64,000 nucleotides of DNA, from assembly GCA_031216445.1 (NCBI GenBank), contig CM062210.1:17691501-17755500 (forward strand), read 5' to 3'. The stretch's first letter is position 1, and each line of letters begins with the position of its first letter. Position numbers and translations under genes: made by a program. Of the stretch, positions 10,509 to 21,802 are shown in pieces. Source of the DNA: Lateolabrax maculatus (taxonomy: Eukaryota; Chordata; Actinopteri; Acropomatiformes; Lateolabracidae). The notes under the pieces are model-generated. The model did not search any database. It saw only the letters and a list, made by a program, of their open reading frames with translations, and was not told the DNA's origin.

Positions 10509-11828
10509 TTAATGTTTAAGGATAAAACAGACAATTTCTTGTGAATGTAGCTCTTCCTTCACTCTCATGGGTGAAGAGTGCTGGGGTTGAGCTCCATTTC
10601 CCTTTCGGACTCTGGGGGTTGGCCTCTGCCGCAAGGTTGCATTGAGCTTTGAGTCCTTAGGGGTTGATTGCAGAGCTATGGTTAAAAAAGAGACCTCATT
10701 TGGGGAATTGGAGGGGAAGACTCTGGGCTCCTCCACAGATGAACTGTTTGATGGATTCCCAGCTCTTCCCCTCTTCTCTGAGACTACAGGAGACTCAGAG
10801 GACAATTCTGATATCGGCCTCTTGGCCTGCTGGGCATTGGGGAGGGGGGCATCCTCGCTATCGTCTTGTGCTGGTTCCTTTTCAATTTCTGAGCTAGCTC
10901 CGCCTACTGACTGCATTGACCCATCTTGCTCATCCCTCTCCACTTGTGGGTCAATTGCAGGCCCCTCCCCTACTCCCGCCTCACCTGATCCCTGTCCTCC
11001 AGTCACAGGATTTGGCGGGAGATTTGAATTTTCCAGCCCAGCCTCTTGAATTAGCTCTCTAACTGCTTCATCTTGTCCATTTTTTGTTGGCTTTGCGGCC
11101 TTTACTTTGTTGGCAAATGACTTTGGGCAATCTCTGAAGAGGTGGTTTGTTTCTCCACAAAGATTGCACTTTCTGCCATTGGTGCACTCCTCAAAAGTAT
11201 GCCCAATTTCTCTACATTTCCCACAAATGGTCTGCTGACATGCTGCTGCCAGGTGCCCATACTCACCACACTTGCGACAGAGCTTGGGCTGACCTTGGTA
11301 ATGGATGTAGCCCCTGTTGTTTCCCAGTACTATCACAGATGGGAGATGTTTCAGGCCTTGGAAGCCTTCAGGGTCCTGCCATTGTTGGATGGGGACCCTC
11401 CAAGCGCAATTCCAAATGCCGTCTTCATCCCTCACTTTGGTAGCTTGGCCTTTCACAGTGCAGTATCTACCCAGCCACAAACAAATGTCATCCGCATTTA
11501 CTGTCTCATTGAACATTCTGACAATTACAGTTTTTAAGGCATTGTCAGTAAGTTTCTCAACGTTCAAAGCAGAAAACTGGGGTTTTGCATTTTCAAACCG
11601 TGTCCAAAAATCTCTAAGCAGAGCGGCAGATCGAAAGCTTACATCAAATCCTTTATTAAATGGCAGGGTGACAATGCAATTCAAGTCTTCTGGCAGAAAG
11701 TTTAAGGTTTTCTGGATTAACTTTCGAGAGAAGTCAAGTCTGGACATCTCCAGAGGCTTGCCATCTTTTTCCTTTAGTGTAAAACGGACACTGTGGTGCC
11801 TCCGCATGCCGGCATGGTTGGCCGACAT
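10509..11828 (-). CDS. Keno-like ORF1 (CCHC nucleic-acid-binding protein), copy K1
   Basis: 439 residues. ORF1 proteins of this LINE type bind element RNA in the cytoplasm and accompany it in the retrotransposition particle. The middle holds three CCHC zinc knuckles spaced CX2CX4HX4C (CRKCGEYGHLAAAC, CGKCREIGHTFEEC, CNLCGETNHLFRDC). A Ser/Pro/Glu-rich, low-complexity C-terminal part follows. The N-terminal part (about residues 15-165) is a conserved domain without an obvious motif. A small deletion at the normal stop adds residues CFILKH after SQEIV. The frame is open, but the partner ORF2 is dead. Confidence 0.88.
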   Translation of the reverse strand: MSANHAGMRRHHSVRFTLKEKDGKPLEMSRLDFSRKLIQKTLNFLPEDLNCIVTLPFNKGFDVSFRSAALLRDFWTRFENAKPQFSALNVEKLTDNALKTVIVRMFNETVNADDICLWLGRYCTVKGQATKVRDEDGIWNCAWRVPIQQWQDPEGFQGLKHLPSVIVLGNNRGYIHYQGQPKLCRKCGEYGHLAAACQQTICGKCREIGHTFEECTNGRKCNLCGETNHLFRDCPKSFANKVKAAKPTKNGQDEAVRELIQEAGLENSNLPPNPVTGGQGSGEAGVGEGPAIDPQVERDEQDGSMQSVGGASSEIEKEPAQDDSEDAPLPNAQQAKRPISELSSESPVVSEKRGRAGNPSNSSSVEEPRVFPSNSPNEVSFLTIALQSTPKDSKLNATLRQRPTPRVRKGNGAQPQHSSPMRVKEELHSQEIVCFILKH

Positions 11829-12196
11829 GGTGGAGGCACCACGGAGTCAAAAAATAAAGGACCAAAACAGATAAGACTTACTAAATAAATAAAAACCAAC
11901 AACAATGGAAAAAACAAATAAAACCAGATGAATAAAATACGCTAAGACAATAAATAAATAAAAGAAACTCTCTCCTTTTCTTGTCTGGCCTGGTCAAGAT
12001 GTTGATCCGATAGAGGGTGGAAAAGCAGTCCTCTGAGCCAATGAATTCCTGTAAGTGTAAAAGAAATTTGCAACCACAAAGAAGCTGAAATAACTAACAC
12101 TAGGAATATATAAATGTCCTCCCAAATACTGGTAACAAAACACCAATGCCACAAACAAGCAAGGGTATTTTACCATAAACGGGAAGTGATCGCAGT

Positions 12197-12221
12197 CTTA
12201 GCCAAAAGGCCGAGAAGCGAT
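12197..12221 (-). pseudogene. U2 snRNA 5' fragment (nt 1-25) at K1 junction
   Basis: The reverse complement is the invariant U2 5' end, ATCGCTTCTC followed by GGCCTTTTGG and CTAAG. The normal upstream flank continues to the right, so the U2 promoter region is intact here and faces into the retrotransposon. The rest of this U2 gene is absent. Confidence 0.93.
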
Positions 12222-12756
12222 GCCGTCAATGCGTCCCAGGTAAACGGCTGATTCTCCGCACAGTCCCCGTCACTGGGGGGTGCGCCGGGGAAAGATGCGT
12301 TTAAGCGACACTCAGTAAAACCGAAAACAACTTCACTAAACACTCAACCAGTGAAACACAACGCAAACACACAGGAAGTGTAAACTCAAAATCAAAGATA
12401 CTCTCGAAGTAAAGAGAGCGCACTGCAAGCTGCGCCAATGATATGAAACGCTGTCCACTTCCTGTCTCCTGAGTGGGCGGGGCCTGTCCTCCCGCCTCGC
12501 TGGGAAGTGTGGTGAACGCCACGTGTACATTTTATTGAGCAAAGAAACACGGGTTTTATTCGCTTTTTACCTTGTATTTAATTTGAGCGAGACTTGTACA
12601 TGAAGCGTTTGAAGTAATGCCAATAACATTATCGCAGGAACTTCCTGCAGAAATAGAGGCAGACAAGTTACACTGTATTGATCACTAATGCATCCCCAAG
12701 ACCTTAAGGTACAGTGTGATAGCTACGCTGCTGTTATTTGCTATTGCACATATGAT
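12222..12756. other. U1-U2 spacer with U2 upstream region (divergent unit)
   Basis: Matches the spacer of the tandem array on the right with many more substitutions than the array units show among themselves (for example CTCTCGAAG for CTCTAGAAG and CCAATAAC for CCAACAAC). It includes the proximal-element-like block about 51-61 bases upstream of the U2 start. It is an older or non-homogenised relic of one unit. Confidence 0.85.
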
Positions 12757-12877
12757 CAGGGGAGAGCGCGAACGCAGTCCCCCCACTACCACAAATTATG
12801 CAGTCGAGATTCCCACATTTGGGGAATTTGCAGAGGTCAGCTCAACAGGAGTGCAAGCCTCGCCCTGGGTGAACCAA
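12757..12877 (-). pseudogene. U1 snRNA 3' part, interrupted
   Basis: Contains U1 from about nt 44 to the 3' end, including the Sm site AATTTGTGG and stem-loop 4. The GGAGTGCAATGG block of the array copies is shortened here (four bases missing). At 12877/12878 the U1 sequence stops and LINE 3' sequence begins, so the 5' splice-site-pairing end is missing. Confidence 0.9.
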
Positions 12878-13400
12878 TTAAATTTTTCAATTTTTAGACT
12901 TTTATTAATTCCATTACATGGGTAAATAACAAGGGTACACAAATTACTTACATACAATTACATTTAAATTCATGGTTTCCATTTAAGTACCATAGCAGTC
13001 TTTTCATGGTTATCATTTCCCACTAGAACAGACTATACATTTTCAAACAAGGAGGTTTTAGGAAGTCTCCAATGTAACAGTTTTATTTTCGTTTCTGATG
13101 TTGACCTGTCTTTTAACATGTAGTCATTGAAGATGTTTAACATAGATCTTATAACAGTTTCTTGTGGGACACAATACTTTCTCATGACCCATACGTTTCT
13201 TGCTTTCCATAAGCTTTCTTTTACAGTTAATAACAGCCCACCATTTATTTACATTAACTGTTGTATTACTTTTCAGGCAGCCATAGGCTATGTCATCATA
13301 ACAAACTGGCACTCTGTACAAAGCTTGCAGCCATGGTGACACAAGTAACCAAACATCTCTCGCAGCAGGGCATGACCAAAGGAGATGTTTTACAGTTTCA
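12878..13400 (-). pseudogene. 3' end of a Tx1/L1-type LINE inserted in U1
   Basis: On the minus strand one frame reads NETVKHLLWSCPAARDVW followed by WLQALYRVPVCYDDIAYG, the His-Cys region and tail that close ORF2 in this clade. An AT-rich 3' UTR-like stretch (about 13123 down to 12878) ends at the U1 fragment. The element has the same orientation as U1, with its 3' end joined to the U1 3' part, the same geometry as Keno in U2. Upstream it is cut off by an unrelated LINE fragment. Confidence 0.7.
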
Positions 13401-13404
13401 TTGT

Positions 13405-14432
13405 CGCCACAAGAAGGTTAGTCCTGGATGTGTTGTAGGCCTGTATATCCCCTGATCTGAAGGCCGTGTTATGGGCCTTCAGCAGGAGCCGCACTTCCTT
13501 GCTCATCCATGGCTTCTGGTTGGGGTACGTGGTGATCTGCTTCTCTGTCGTGACACCGGTCTTGACGGTCTTCACTGATGGCTTGACACGGTTGATGAGG
13601 GGTGCATATTTTGGGGTGAGGAACAAAGAGAGGTGATCCGACTGTCCGAGGTGGGGGAGGGGGGTCGCGGTGTATGCAGCAGCCATGTTTGTGTAAACAT
13701 GGTCCAAAGTTTTGTTTCCTCTGGTGTGGCAGGAAACATGCTGGTGGAATTTGGGGAGCACTGTCTTTAAGTTGGAATGATTAAAATCACCTGCAACAAT
13801 AAACGCAGCCTGTGGGTGATCAGTCTGTTGTTTACTAATCGCTGCGTGAAGTTCATTCATTGCTAGCTAGGCATTAGCATTCGGTGGAATGTAAGCAGCA
13901 GTAGTGATGTTGGATGTGAACTCCCGTGGCAGATAGAAAGGTCTGCACTTAACCATGATAAACTATAGGTTAGCTGAGCAGTGACTTCCAAGAGTAACAG
14001 AGGCCATACACCAAGCCTTGTTGACATAAATGCACAATCCTCCACTTCTGGTCTTAACAGACTCATCAGCTGATCTATCTGACCGCTGTGTGTAGCATCC
14101 GGCTAGCTCATTAGCACTGTCGGGTATGCCTCCATGTAGCCATGTTTCAGTGAAAATCATGACATTCCAGTCCAAAAGTCTCTTGCTGCGAGTGAAGCGG
14201 AGTCATTAGCGAGGAAAATGATGGGCAGAGAGAGCCTGTGTGGTGTTAACCTTAGCTTAGCTCTCAGTCCTCCACGCTTCCCCCTCCTTTGTTTACGATT
14301 TCGACGCCGTCTTCGATCACTTCCACCTGGCCGGGTAGAGTGCAAAGCCTCCGGTGTTCTGCAGATCTCAGGGATAAGTGGCAGATCGGTGATAAAAGTG
14401 TCCGAATGTTTCTGTGCCGATGCGGAATCCAC
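13405..14432 (-). pseudogene. L2-like LINE fragment, endonuclease region, broken
   Basis: Three disrupted minus-strand frames follow each other. About 14432-14157 has RGKRGGLRAKLRLTPHRLSL and IFLAN. About 14175-13963 has VMIFTETWLHGGIPDSA and SGGLCIYVNKAWC. About 13860-13390 has VAGDFNHSNLKTVLPKF and GQSDHLSLFLTPKYAPLI. These are consecutive pieces of an AP-type endonuclease as in fish L2/CR1-group LINEs, with an internal deletion after IFLAN and frameshifts. No reverse-transcriptase domain remains. Confidence 0.75.
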
Positions 14433-15062
14433 AAACAGACCTTTTAAAAGTACTGGAACATTGCTTTTTGTTATTTTGTCTCTACAGGTAGTAACTGTAG
14501 ATTGTTAGGAAATAAAACACATACTCTTAATACAGTCAAACATTTTTTTTTAAATTAAACTATTATTGGATTATTATCACTGATATTTTTTCAAACGATC
14601 GCGTCTTCAATGTAAAATCTGAACGGGCAAAGTAACTAGTCACAATAACAATCCCAAATGTAGAGGAGTAAAAAGTACACTGCTTCCCTCTGAAATGAAG
14701 TGGAGTAGAAGTACAAAGTAGGATGACGTTGAAAAATTCAGGTGAAGCACAAGTAGGCCTACCTCAAAACCTGCGCTCAGGTACACTTTAGTTACATTCC
14801 AGCACTGTAATAGACAGTCTTTAACATTCTTGTGGGGAAATTGTATCACTGCAATCAGAGCCCCTTTCCCAGAACTTTTACAAATATGCTAATGTGCCCA
14901 TGGTGAACGGTGAACGAAAGCAGAGTGGAAAGAACGGCGCACAGGAGGGGGAGAGAAGTACGGAAAATGTGCCCATGGACAGAAATGCAGGCAGGTGTCC
15001 GCCCTGGTGATGATCCACATCTATAAGGGACCTTTTTGTTGAGGGTACTGGGTACTGAATGC
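14433..15062. other. Intergenic; no gene apart from the dispersed repeat
   Basis: AT-rich up to about 14640, then the short dispersed repeat, then sequence leading to the 5S fragment. No reading frame or RNA gene was recognised. Confidence 0.35.
14662..14812. repeat. Teleost dispersed repeat fragment
   Basis: Contains the AGTAGAAGTACAAAGTA and CACTTTAGTTACATTCCAGCACTG-type wording that I recognise from a very common short interspersed repeat in fish genomes, probably a non-autonomous DNA transposon. The ends are not defined here. Confidence 0.45.
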
Positions 15063-15144
15063 CTCTGATCTCAGCAGCCAAGCAGAGTCAGGCCTGGTTA
15101 GTACTTGGATGGGAGACTGCCTGGGAATACCCGGTGCTGTAAGC
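15063..15144 (+). pseudogene. 5S rRNA, 5'-truncated
   Basis: Corresponds to about nt 39-120 of vertebrate 5S rRNA (TCTGATCTCAGCAGCCAAGC through GGTGCTGTAAGC) and is followed by a T-run terminator at 15145-15149. The internal control region (A box, intermediate element, C box GGATGGGAGACTGCCTGGG) is almost intact, but the first third of the gene is missing, so the product could not fold as normal 5S rRNA. The downstream spacer also occurs at about 23650-23810. Confidence 0.9.
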
Positions 15145-16451
15145 TTTTTGGCTTCTCTTTTAAAAAAACAGCAGAAGGCGCTGCTGCTTCTTCAGTGGAG
15201 GTAGAGCTTTGCAAAACAGAGCAGCTTGTCTCTGGACGTTGAGTTCTGTCATGTTTCGGCCCTGATGCTGTTTGTAAAGAGAAGCCAGGAACAGAAAGGA
15301 GACAGTCACACTCCTAAATACTAAAAGCTGAATGCATCTAAGATGTGAGTGAATTGTGGTATTATACATTGTAACTAAACAACGTAGACCTAAACAATAT
15401 ATTCTAGAAGTACTGACTGTATTTTCTACCTTGCATATTTTAGACCCACCAAAATCGATTCCTTAACATGCAACGCGCCAGCTGTGGCGTACAGAAAAAA
15501 CATTAATGGATTAACTGGAGTTTGAATTAACTGGTGATATTCCCGTGTGAGGCTGTGGTTGTGATGGCGTTATACGATTTGTCCTTTTTGACGCAGATGT
15601 AAAAACGTCTCCAGAAGTTGCTGTAATGTATACTTGTGTATATTCTTTTGAATCGAGTTTGTCCTCCACATAGATTCACAGGGGCCTCTGTCTGCAAACA
15701 GTTTAAAGCGAGGACCATAGGGACTGACAATGTAGGTGAAACGTCAATAAATCGGTTACAAAACGTTCTTGTTGTCAGCCTTATATTGGTATCATATATG
15801 GTTATTAATCTGATGTCAAGTCAATTTCAGGGCTGTTTATACATTCATACAGCTTGCAAGTGAAACAGTCAGGAGGATATGATTGCAGCGTGGAGTTAGC
15901 TGCGGCAGGGCGTGATACACCAAGATTATCTTGTGATCCTACATCTGTATCTAGCGTCAATCACGTTCAAGAATAAAGAATTCTTTCTCTCTCATCACAC
16001 AGATACTGTACACAATTCAGCACACTCATTCATCCAGATAAGACGTTCTGTTAAGTCATTTTGCAAATAGGAGAAAATTGGAGAAATTGGGTAGAGGTGC
16101 AGAAATAAATAATTGGGGAGGGAAAGTCCCCTTTTGAGTAGGTTGGATAGAGATTACACAGCGACAAAAGATGTAAATGTAGTTATAGTGAGTGATAATG
16201 CGGGACTGCGAGTGTTGAGGTGGTCCGAGGTGGTAGGGACAGATAGGGTGGTCCAAAGTAGTTCAAGAGGTGCTGAATCTCAAACTCCACAACCGATACC
16301 CTGAAGGGGCTAACCAGCAAGGAGAAATGTGATTAAGAGAAGAACAGACACCTTCAGGATAAAGGGTAAGGATGCATGCCATTAGAAAACAATTGTCTGC
16401 AATGGTACAACTCCTAAATCTGACATTGAAACAGCAGATGGAGACTTGCAC

Positions 16452-17802
16452 TCCATCTGCTGTTTCAGGCGCAAAAGGAACAGGTCAGAACACCTGGCAA
16501 AGGTTGTTTTGAGTGCAGAAGAGGCAAACTCAATATTTGAGGAATTTCATTCCAGTAACTTTGGTGGACACTGTGGAGTGGAGAAAACCCACAGTGCAAT
16601 CATCAGCCATTACTATTGACCTTGGACCATGGAGGGGGACATTCGTAAGTAGCTGACTTGGTATTTCTATTTTATCTGTTTGATAGATTCACTTTCTATT
16701 CTATTGTTAGATTCATCTTTCAAACACTTCAGTGATATCATGCTTAGTTATTTTTCCCCCTGCTAGGTAACAGAGCCTCTCGAACTTGTTGGGATGGACC
16801 TGGTGGGTAAACTTACACTAACAGATGGTGGCAACCAGTACATATGTGTCATGGTTGATTACTTCACCAAATGGGCAGAGGTCTACCCACTCAAGAGCAA
16901 AACAGCAGACGATGTGACAAATTGTATTCTTGATTTCTTTTACAAAACCAAAAAAAAACTTGGTGCACCTGAAAGACTGCTTACAGACCAGGGCTCAGAG
17001 TTTTGCAATAAGGTACAGTAATATGGTACAGTAATGATGACTTATGAGTGCCCAACATGTACTCCCTACCATCCACAGACCAATGGCCTTATGGAGAAAC
17101 TGAAGGGCACGATACAGAGGTATAGTTTGTTTTCAATACTTGAATGAAATGTAGCTCTAATAGAATAACGTGTTAATTTGCTTTTCCTAGCAGAGCAGCT
17201 TTATTATACTATGAAACAAATTCTCTTCAGCTTTCTCACTCTGGTATTTGAATTCTGCATTTTGAGGTCCCTGAACAAAGTAGTCGCTGATCACCCAAAA
17301 CGTTGGGGCCATTTCCTGCAGTGCAACATGTTTGACCTTTCGGACGAAAAAGCAGCTAACAACTAAATATAGCCCCTACTATTTGATGTTCAGGAGGGAG
17401 GTGAGGTATCCCTCGGAGGTGCCAAAAGAGTATGAAGTAAGATAGTGTAATGTATTCATCTTTCATAAATTTATTTCTCTATGTCCTCTACTTTTTAGCT
17501 GATTTGTGGCAGGTCACAGAAGACAGTCAGCAGTCTGCTGCTTAAAGAGGAGACATCAGGACTACAAAAGCAGGCCTCCACATTCAAAGAGGTCAAAGAC
17601 AATTTAACTAAATACCAGGAGAAGGTCCGTAAACGGAGACAAGAGGACAATTTTCGAGTCGGGGATCTTGTTCTCCAAAAAAATATTAGACAAGAGCCAA
17701 GAAAAGGGCGCAAGCTGGAGGGAGACATGCTTGGACCCTTAAAAGTATTTAAGCTTGAGGGGAAAAGTGCAGACCTGGTTTCAGGCAAGGGTGGGGAAAA
17801 AT
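16452..17802 (+). pseudogene. Intron-containing DDE integrase relic, copy 2
   Basis: Duplicate of the relic at 1166-2516, with the same TGA in the zinc-binding exon and the same frameshift after HFLQ. The last exon runs straight into the deletion junction at 17803, so whatever followed the basic C-terminal domain in copy 1 is missing here. Confidence 0.74.
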
Positions 17803-18570
17803 ATACCTTGATGATGTGATATCAACAACTGATATCCTTGTCGCCCGGTAAATGCCTTCATAAAGGCGGACCAGAACAACTTCTGGTTCAATTGAGGAGT
17901 GAGGAAATATCAAGTAAGAGACTTGTGAAGTACCCACAGACTAAATAGAGTAGGGAGGGAACGATGACGAAGGACAGGTGAAACTAATCAGGAACAGGTG
18001 AAACTAATTACAAAAGCAGGAAAACACACAAAGGCAGGAAGTGAATTCACAGAAATGAGAGGAAAGGAAACTACAAAATAAAACAGGAAATAATGAATGA
18101 ATAACAAGACTACAAATTGTTTTTAAAGGAGCCTGCGGCAGAGACAGTATGGGGCACAGTGTTTGTGGGTATGGGTGTGAAGAAAATATGGTCAAATGTT
18201 AAAATATAATAGCACTGAGTGTGAAAACAATGATTTTCCTGATCAGACGTGTCAGAATTTATACAGATGTGGTGCTCAACTAAATTAATGAGGTAAATGT
18301 GATGTGTGTCATGAGAACTTTTTACATTACTTCTTTGATTGTGCTGATTTGGTTGATTTTTTTTTTCTAATTTTTAAAAAGTATTGTTAAAAAACAACTT
18401 GAGTGTGGAGCTGGAGCTTTTGAAGAAGGATCTAGGACATTGTCTTCGTTTGGGAAAGAGTTAATTTTTGTTAATTTTGTTTTAAGGTTCTGCTAAAGGC
18501 CTGCAGGTTACCTCACTGTTTGCGGTCTTGTCCATCAGTGTTTTAACTATTTGATTTACTTTATTTGGTG

Positions 18571-18741
18571 ACAGACCGGGGTGTTGGTCCCCATTTTCAA
18601 AAAAGAGGACCAAAGGGTGCGCTTCTATTATCGGGGTATCACACAGCTAAGCTTCCCAGGAAAGGTTAATCCAGGACCGCGTCCCAGCGGGAATCCTGTG
18701 GGGAATACTGCAGGAGTATAGGGTGCCACGAGTGTCCTCTC
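18571..18741 (+). pseudogene. LINE reverse-transcriptase fragment, copy 2
   Basis: Duplicate of the fragment at 4151-4320 with the same internal deletion. Confidence 0.58.
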
Positions 18742-19153
18742 TCCTCTCCTCTCCTCTCCACCTCTGCACCTTTTTTAAGATACTTCTACAACTATTTCTT
18801 CCCCTTATCTACCCAGAGCGGACCTCTGCACTGAGACCCTTGTCACTGCAGACTTTTGTGACATGAGTCAGCATCACCAGCAAGGCAGAAGTAGTAGATC
18901 ACACACCTGTAACCAATCCTGCTTTTCTGGGGGTAGGACCTCGTACCTCATTAGCATACAGACACAGAGATACAGAAATAAGTAAATGTAGGTGTACAAA
19001 AATGTAGAAATAAATTAAATGTATTGATTTCAAGTACGCAATTACTGATTGATGTAATTATTTATACAGTTATGGATACTTATGTCATTTTTCCTACACA
19101 TGCAGTGTAACACTTACACTGATTGTCTTACAAGTAGCTAATATAATCAAGCT

Positions 19154-19225
19154 TGGAGATGCTGGGGATTGAACCCAGGGCCTCATACATGCGAAGCATG
19201 CGCTCTACCACTGAGCTACATCCCC
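19154..19225 (-). tRNA. tRNA-Ala (CGC), copy 2
   Basis: Identical to the tRNA at 4729-4800, carried by the segmental duplication. It also lacks a nearby T-run terminator. Confidence 0.9.
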
Positions 19226-20360
19226 TTTCAGGGGCAAGAATGGAGACAGCACATGTGCACAATATCAAGTAGACCTGGTAAACGATCACGAAGAGTTTTC
19301 CATATGATTAAAATGTCAGGACATATTCTTAAAGTGTATAATAATCCAAGATAAACCATTTCTTTCTAGCCTGGCATAGCAAGAACTGCAGGGAACAGCT
19401 CCAGTTACCTGCAGCAGGCATTGGAGGAAGTTCACAGCAAAGAGTGGGCCAGGCACACCATTGAATACCTGTCTGACTGTAAGCTTCACACAAAGACGAG
19501 TGCTTTAACCCAATGTGAGAAAGCAGTCTACTGGCAGCCAACCCCCCTCTGTTCGCCCCCGCCCCACCTCGCACAGTGGTTCATCTGGATGAGATGAAAG
19601 GGGGTCATCACTTCAACATATAGCAGGATTTTAAAGCTTGACTCCACAAAAAAGGTAAAGGCAAATCTTTGTTTTCATTCTTGTTAATTGATTAAACTTG
19701 TTTATATTGTTATACGGTTTCCTTTTTATTGTTTTATAGATCACAAAGAAACTCGCTAGTGGTATTGCAGACATAGCTACGTAGACGACAAACGTCAGTA
19801 ACGAATGTGGCCAGGCACAACAACTGGTAAAGGAGCGGGCCTAAATGACTTGTGTCAAGACATTGTCTTTAATTGACTTTACAGATTTCCACACCCAATG
19901 CTGTAATTATTTGATTTGGAATACATTTGGTTTAATTTGAGTTACTAAACATGTTTTGTTAAACGTTATCCATGGTGTGCCTCAGTTTAGTTGTCGCCAC
20001 CTGAGACAGGGAATAAAACAGGCACAACATTAAAAACCTTTACAAACATGCCTAACTTAACGTACCTTTAAAGTATACCCAAATTTAAAAACATCTAATT
20101 GTTGGAATGAACTGCCTTATTCTATATTATAGGTTGCCACCAGATGTTACCTGCAAAGTAGTCTCTGCAGAGGAGACAGAGGACATGCCCTGTACATCCA
20201 CCAGCTCAGCTCCCTCTACTCCAGGGCCATCCATAGCGCTGACAACCCCCAGCAAGAGAAAAAGAAAGAATTAAGTGGTGGAGTTCCTCACAGAATATAC
20301 CAAGTGGCAGGAAAAAAGGTTGAAAGAGATGGAAGAAAAGGAGGATGAGCGAGACACATG

Positions 20361-20410
20361 GTTGTCATGGCCGAGTGGTTAAGGCGATGGACTAGAAATC
20401 CATTGGGGAT
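20361..20410 (+). pseudogene. Truncated tRNA-Ser (AGA), copy 2
   Basis: Duplicate of the tRNA-Ser remnant at 5936-5985, broken at the same point. Confidence 0.85.
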
Positions 20411-21192
20411 CCAACGAGCTCTTGTTTACACACCTCAGGACATTTATTGTGTCTTGTAAACATTTCCACGTGCAGTGATATGCTGGCACCTGACAGCACC
20501 AGGACTGGCTCGGCACAGCGCTGTCTTCCTGGGTGGTATGCACAGCCTCGTTTTTCTGCCTCATCATCATACCAGTGGCATGATCTCCTGCCAGGTCCTC
20601 ATACAAGCAGAGTCACCTACAACCAGCCCCATACCCTGGCTGGTCCACGCAGCCGCCACCACCTCCCACTCAGCAATACCACACTTCAGCCTCGTATCAT
20701 CAGTAGATACCTACTACCACCATCTCCAGTATCAACACCAACAGCAACAGCATCATCATCGGATCAGTCGTCAGTCCACTTGAATTGTCTGTAAATGCTG
20801 CAAAAGGCAACACTTGAAGTCCAGAAGTATGTGACAAGGGGAGGGAGGGGACCAAAAAAGCAGCACTGCAAAGAGGGCTACCGTTGTCAGCGTAGAACAT
20901 GTGGTCAGTCCAAAAGCAAAGCACTGGCAAAACCCAGATGGAGGGAGAGTGGAACTGTCCTTCACAGAATAGAAAGAATCTCTTTACAAGCAGTGTCTTT
21001 AAGAATTCACCTAATTATTATCAGACAGTATTGTGTCACTTTCAGTTTGAGAGGAATGTGACAACAAGCCAACATCACACCCAACTGTCTTCATTGTGAA
21101 GTTATTGTGGTGGACTGGTGAAGGTGATAACAATGAGAAGAACTCCTGCACAGTCTCACTTAATACTTATTTATATTATTGTATTTATATAG

Positions 21193-21274
21193 GTTGTCGT
21201 GGCCGAGTGGTTAAGGCGATGGACTTGAAATCCATTGGGTTCTCCCCGCGCAGGTTCGAACCCTGCCGACAACG
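21193..21274 (+). tRNA. tRNA-Ser (UGA), copy 2
   Basis: Identical gene to 6768-6849 in the second duplication copy. Confidence 0.93.
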
Positions 21275-21720
21275 ATGTGACGTTTAAACAATTAAATACA
21301 TCTCGTGGAAACTTCAACTTATCTTCAGAGTTTCAATGAGAATGTGTTGAATGAACTTCTGACATCATGGCCTCCAAGATGTTTGACTGCTATAAAGAGC
21401 CTGATGACTCCACTCTAAAAAACTAAGCGGCTTCTATTTGAAGGCGGTCTTGATACGCTGCTATGCTAACCGAGGCCTGTAACCAAGTTCCCTTCTTTGT
21501 GTGTGGCATTAGACTTCCTTTAGATGTGTGTGGTTTACTCACCAGGTCGCCAGGTCATAGTTCTCATTTCCATGTGACTCAAGCTCCAGCTCACTCTATT
21601 TGTTTCAACGTAAAGCAGTGTGTTGGAACATTATCACAAACACCAACAAAGATATTTCATCCTCACAGGTTGGAACTTCCAGAAGACACAGTACATGTCT
21701 GAGTAAGTTATGAAGTCAGG

Positions 21721-21802
21721 CGCAGTCAGCAGGATTTGAACCTGCACGGGGAAACCGTGATGGAGTTCAAATCCATCCCCTTAACCACTCGGCCACAACA
21801 AC
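21721..21802 (-). tRNA. tRNA-Ser (UGA)-like, possibly pseudogene
   Basis: The minus strand begins GTTGTTGTGGCCGAGTGG. It has an anticodon stem ATGGA/TCCAT with loop TTTGAAC (anticodon TGA), a long variable arm (ACGGTTTCCCCGT) and a T-arm GCAGG TTCAAAT CCTGC. The acceptor is imperfect: GTTGTTG against TGACTGC leaves one T-T mismatch and several wobbles. It is more diverged than the tRNA-Ser genes of the duplication and lies on the opposite strand. Confidence 0.75.

Larger units (their letters stand above)
8134..12196 (-). mobile_element. Keno-like LINE copy K1, 3'-truncated
   Basis: Minus-strand element with its 5' UTR, ORF1 and the first two thirds of ORF2. Its 3' part (ORF2 C-terminus and 3' UTR) is missing and is replaced at 8134 by the end of the plus-strand LINE fragment. 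Loss of the 3' end is not the usual 5' truncation of LINE insertion, so a later rearrangement is likely. The 5' end joins U2 nt 25 directly (12196/12197) and gives the clearest view of the 5' insertion junction in the window. Confidence 0.9.
15287..21644 (+). repeat. Large direct segmental duplication, copy 2
   Basis: Second copy of the segment at 1-7219, same orientation. It starts immediately after the spacer that follows the 5S rRNA fragment and ends about 75 bases before a tRNA-Ser-like sequence. It lacks the 876-base block 2517-3392 of copy 1. Because that block continues the degenerate exon-like sequence of copy 1, deletion in copy 2 is the more likely direction (inference). Differences elsewhere are sparse single bases and short indels, such as four extra bases near 19112. 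Confidence 0.97.
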
